A DNA stretch of 6,718 nt from Candidatus Thorarchaeota archaeon (GTDB taxonomy: Archaea; Asgardarchaeota; Thorarchaeia; Thorarchaeales; Thorarchaeaceae), in contig JAEOST010000153.1 in the NCBI GenBank assembly GCA_016840245.1, forward strand, positions 1-6,718. Direction: 5' to 3'. Both the position numbers and the translations under genes were made by a program. Positions 4,773 to 6,718 of the stretch are shown here, piece by piece. The notes under the pieces were generated by a model. That model did no database searches and was not told the DNA's origin. It saw only the letters and a list, made by a program, of their open reading frames with translations. The number at the start of each line of letters is the position of its first letter. Positions within the stretch are counted from its first letter, which is position 1.

Positions 4773-5945
4773 TCATGTAAGCCAACCAAACGCAGTCCGC
4801 ATACAATCCAGAATGCGATTGTGAATCGAGTTAACAGCAACATGATTCTCAATATTCAACATCACTATGACACCCTCATGAGCCTCTGGGTAGAAGAGCA
4901 TACGAGTTGCCACACCTGGACCACTGCCGCCATGTCCCCATAGCACTCCAGAACTCTGAAAGTAGAAACCATATTGAGTATCTAGAGATGGATAATGGTG
5001 AGTCATCATCAGTTGGAGAGTACTATTGCTCAGAATAGTTGTGTTGCCAATAGTTCCATACTCCATTAGCGCAGCTAAGAGCCGGGATTGTTGAAGCACA
5101 CTCGTCCTCATGAATCCACAGGGATAGACCGCTGAGCTGTAATGTCCGTAGGGTGTGAAACTCGACCCAGTATAGAGGTATGGAATGGCCATCATATCCG
5201 TGTCGAGATTCCCCAAGAACCAAGAGGTTTCATTCATACCTAGTGGCAGGAAGATGTTCTGCTGACAGTACTCTTCAAAGGTTGTGTTAGAAACAACTTC
5301 AACGAGATATGCAATTAGAGTGGATCCCACATTTGTATAATCAAATTCAGTTCCAGGTTCAGCATCATTGAAGTTACTAGTATGGTAATAGATTCCAGTG
5401 GGCGTGAGATAGCTCTGGGTGAATTCCTCAAGAGACAGAGGAGTATCCATTTCAGAGACCTCCAGTGGACCCAAGACCAACCAGTTATCGCGGATACCAG
5501 ATACATGGGAGAGAAGCATCCGAGGCGTAATCACTGTTGCAGGATGATCCGGATGAGCAACATCGAAGGGGAGATAGTCATTGATATCATCGTCTAGATC
5601 AATGAAACCCCTCTCGAAGAGCTGCATGAACGCAATACCAGTTGCAATCTTTGATACTGAGCCAAGCATGAATATTGTATCGCTAGTAACACTGATGTTC
5701 TGGTCGACATCGGCATAACCGTAGGTCCCCATCCACACCACTTCACCATCCTTGATTGCACATGCTGCTGCTCCAGGGACATGTTGGTCAGTCAAAATCT
5801 GTAGGATATTCATGTCAAGTGTGTTTAATGCTTGTTGCGTGGGGTCTTGTGAAAATAGAAGACCAGTTATGAGAATGGATGATACCACTATCACAGAGAG
5901 GGCTATTCCCAGCGCGTACTTCTTCTTACCCACTATCGAAGTCAT
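4773..5945 (-). CDS. Membrane-anchored serine hydrolase, class C beta-lactamase / esterase family
   Basis: The 390-residue product has an N-terminal anchor or uncleaved signal (KKK at 7-9, hydrophobic helix at about 11-31), so the catalytic domain should lie outside the cell. The beta-lactamase-related fold is shown by S96-V-S-K99 in MLGSVSKIATG (nucleophile and general base), Y203-T-N205 in FDYTNVG and H338-G-G340 in LWGHGGSGPG. Further family marks are LLSHVSGI (144-151), PGTEFDYTN (197-205) and FLPLGMNET (232-240). Relatives include EstB-type esterases, D-aminopeptidases and carboxypeptidase-like proteins. Archaea generally lack murein, so an esterase or peptidase role is more likely than cell-wall cutting or drug resistance. 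Five Asn-X-Ser/Thr sequons (N83, N220, N238, N301, N307) fit a secreted archaeal glycoprotein. The ATG has only a weak AAGGT 10 bases upstream. An alpha/beta hydrolase gene lies 84 bases upstream on the same strand. Confidence 0.92.
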   Translation of the reverse strand: MTSIVGKKKYALGIALSVIVVSSILITGLLFSQDPTQQALNTLDMNILQILTDQHVPGAAACAIKDGEVVWMGTYGYADVDQNISVTSDTIFMLGSVSKIATGIAFMQLFERGFIDLDDDINDYLPFDVAHPDHPATVITPRMLLSHVSGIRDNWLVLGPLEVSEMDTPLSLEEFTQSYLTPTGIYYHTSNFNDAEPGTEFDYTNVGSTLIAYLVEVVSNTTFEEYCQQNIFLPLGMNETSWFLGNLDTDMMAIPYLYTGSSFTPYGHYSSAVYPCGFMRTSVLQQSRLLAALMEYGTIGNTTILSNSTLQLMMTHHYPSLDTQYGFYFQSSGVLWGHGGSGPGVATRMLFYPEAHEGVIVMLNIENHVAVNSIHNRILDCMRTAFGWLT

Positions 5946-6029
5946 CGAAAACTCTACCTTGTGAAGAGGTTTGTATTGAATTTACATAAGAAATATCTTC
6001 TACGCAGGAATGTTGACGAATCTTGATCA
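5946..6029 (-). promoter_or_regulatory. Intergenic region upstream of the serine hydrolase
   Basis: The 84-base gap between two minus-strand genes is A/T-rich and probably holds the serine hydrolase promoter. Minus-strand candidates such as TATTTCTTA (near 5988-5997) and TAAATTCAATA (near 5973-5983) are degenerate, and I cannot choose between them. No strong terminator hairpin for the upstream hydrolase gene is visible, so read-through is possible. Confidence 0.3.
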
Positions 6030-6718
6030 TCAAACTAGATTCACAATGAACTCTTCAACTATGCTTACGAATAGATCAGGATTGTGACTGTGAATTACAT
6101 GCTCCGAATCAATTCGTTTGAATAGCATCTCTGGTGCAAGTTCTCTTGCATATGCAGCATCCTCATCATCCATTGCACCAACTAGACCATAGTCCGGATG
6201 ACGTACCCAGTCTGCATGAAGAAGAATCATTGGACACTCAGCCCGTTTCAATGCATCTGCATGATCCAAACCCTCGTATATACGTCCATCAACCCAAGCT
6301 TGTGAGAAGTCTGCATCGAAATTGACTAACACATCAGTTATTTTACCAAGACTACCAGGCAGTGATGGTTTACCACGGAGTCTCTGTGATGCACGAATCA
6401 GAAATGAAATGAAAGAGGCGGCAGAACGAGGAATCGACTTGATCTTCCCGTTTGGCAGGGGTCTCTTGATCTTCATGAATGTCCTTGCGAGTCCAGAAAT
6501 ACTTCGAGATTCATTCAGTTCCTTGCTCATCTCCACCGTGACTTGCAAGACCCGATAGACGTAGCTATCTTCCTTGATTCTGGGCCAATCCGCTGAGAAC
6601 AATGGAGGATCCTCTAGGATGATGCCCTTGACGAGACTTGGTCTGTTTGCTGCTAACCAGAGAGCAATGAGTCCTCCAGACGAGTTTCCAGAGATAATCG
6701 CAGGTTCCTTTACGACGC
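6030..6718 (-). CDS. Alpha/beta hydrolase, N terminus missing at right edge
   Basis: The frame stays open from the right edge (first full codon ends at 6716) to the stop, giving 228 visible residues. The nucleophile elbow is at residues 10-15 of the fragment (ISGNSSGGLIALWLAANRP), with Ser12 (codon 6681-6683) as nucleophile in GxSxGG. The following strand, GIILEDPPLF, is typical. A cap or lid region of about 100 basic residues follows. The catalytic acid is probably D159 in ILLHADWVRHPDYG and the catalytic His H196 in DSEHVIHSHNPDLF. This is the order and spacing of the alpha/beta hydrolase superfamily. The missing part should hold the first strands and the oxyanion HG motif. A TTG at 6600-6602 within the frame is not a plausible start, because it lies after the nucleophile elbow. 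The substrate is unknown; an esterase or lipase-like role is possible. Confidence 0.88.
   Translation of the reverse strand, partial: VVKEPAIISGNSSGGLIALWLAANRPSLVKGIILEDPPLFSADWPRIKEDSYVYRVLQVTVEMSKELNESRSISGLARTFMKIKRPLPNGKIKSIPRSAASFISFLIRASQRLRGKPSLPGSLGKITDVLVNFDADFSQAWVDGRIYEGLDHADALKRAECPMILLHADWVRHPDYGLVGAMDDEDAAYARELAPEMLFKRIDSEHVIHSHNPDLFVSIVEEFIVNLV

Overview
The window reads as chromosomal DNA of an archaeon. Several genes have an AT-rich TATA-like box about 25-30 bases before the start codon and no ribosome binding site, as expected for short-leader or leaderless archaeal mRNAs. Two other genes use TTG starts next to AGGAGG. The mixture of a DUF1846 protein, an adrenodoxin-type ferredoxin, a TetR regulator and an anchored serine hydrolase would fit an Asgard-type (for example Thorarchaeia-like) genome, but this placement is a low-confidence inference. 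I see no rRNA, tRNA, CRISPR array, transposase or phage gene, and no gene-free stretch longer than 300 bases.

Left part (1-1616): a minus-strand pair, a metallo-beta-lactamase-fold hydrolase followed 3 bases later by the start of a small membrane protein that runs off the left edge, is divergent from a plus-strand TetR-family regulator. The 90-base gap between hydrolase and regulator holds two similar palindromic sites (TGAAYG-N2-CATTCA) interleaved with two TATA-like boxes. This looks like a self-contained regulated unit in which the regulator controls itself and the hydrolase. A hairpin terminator follows the regulator.

Middle part (1617-3214): a minus-strand six-helix membrane protein of unknown function has a TTG start supported by AGGAGG. 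It is followed by a plus-strand [2Fe-2S] ferredoxin with an unusual acidic, tryptophan-rich tail, then a minus-strand 4-oxalocrotonate-tautomerase-like protein that keeps Pro-1 but lacks both classical catalytic arginines. The hairpin after the ferredoxin is almost the same 19-mer as the one after the TetR gene.

Right part (3215-6718): a full-length DUF1846 protein converges on a membrane-anchored class C beta-lactamase-like serine hydrolase. Upstream of that lies an alpha/beta hydrolase on the same strand, cut by the right edge. The nucleophile elbow of the alpha/beta hydrolase is visible just inside the edge.

Most genes are single transcription units, so no multi-gene pathway can be read from the window. 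The best-supported functional connection is the divergent regulator-hydrolase unit. I did not find a clearly new multi-gene system.
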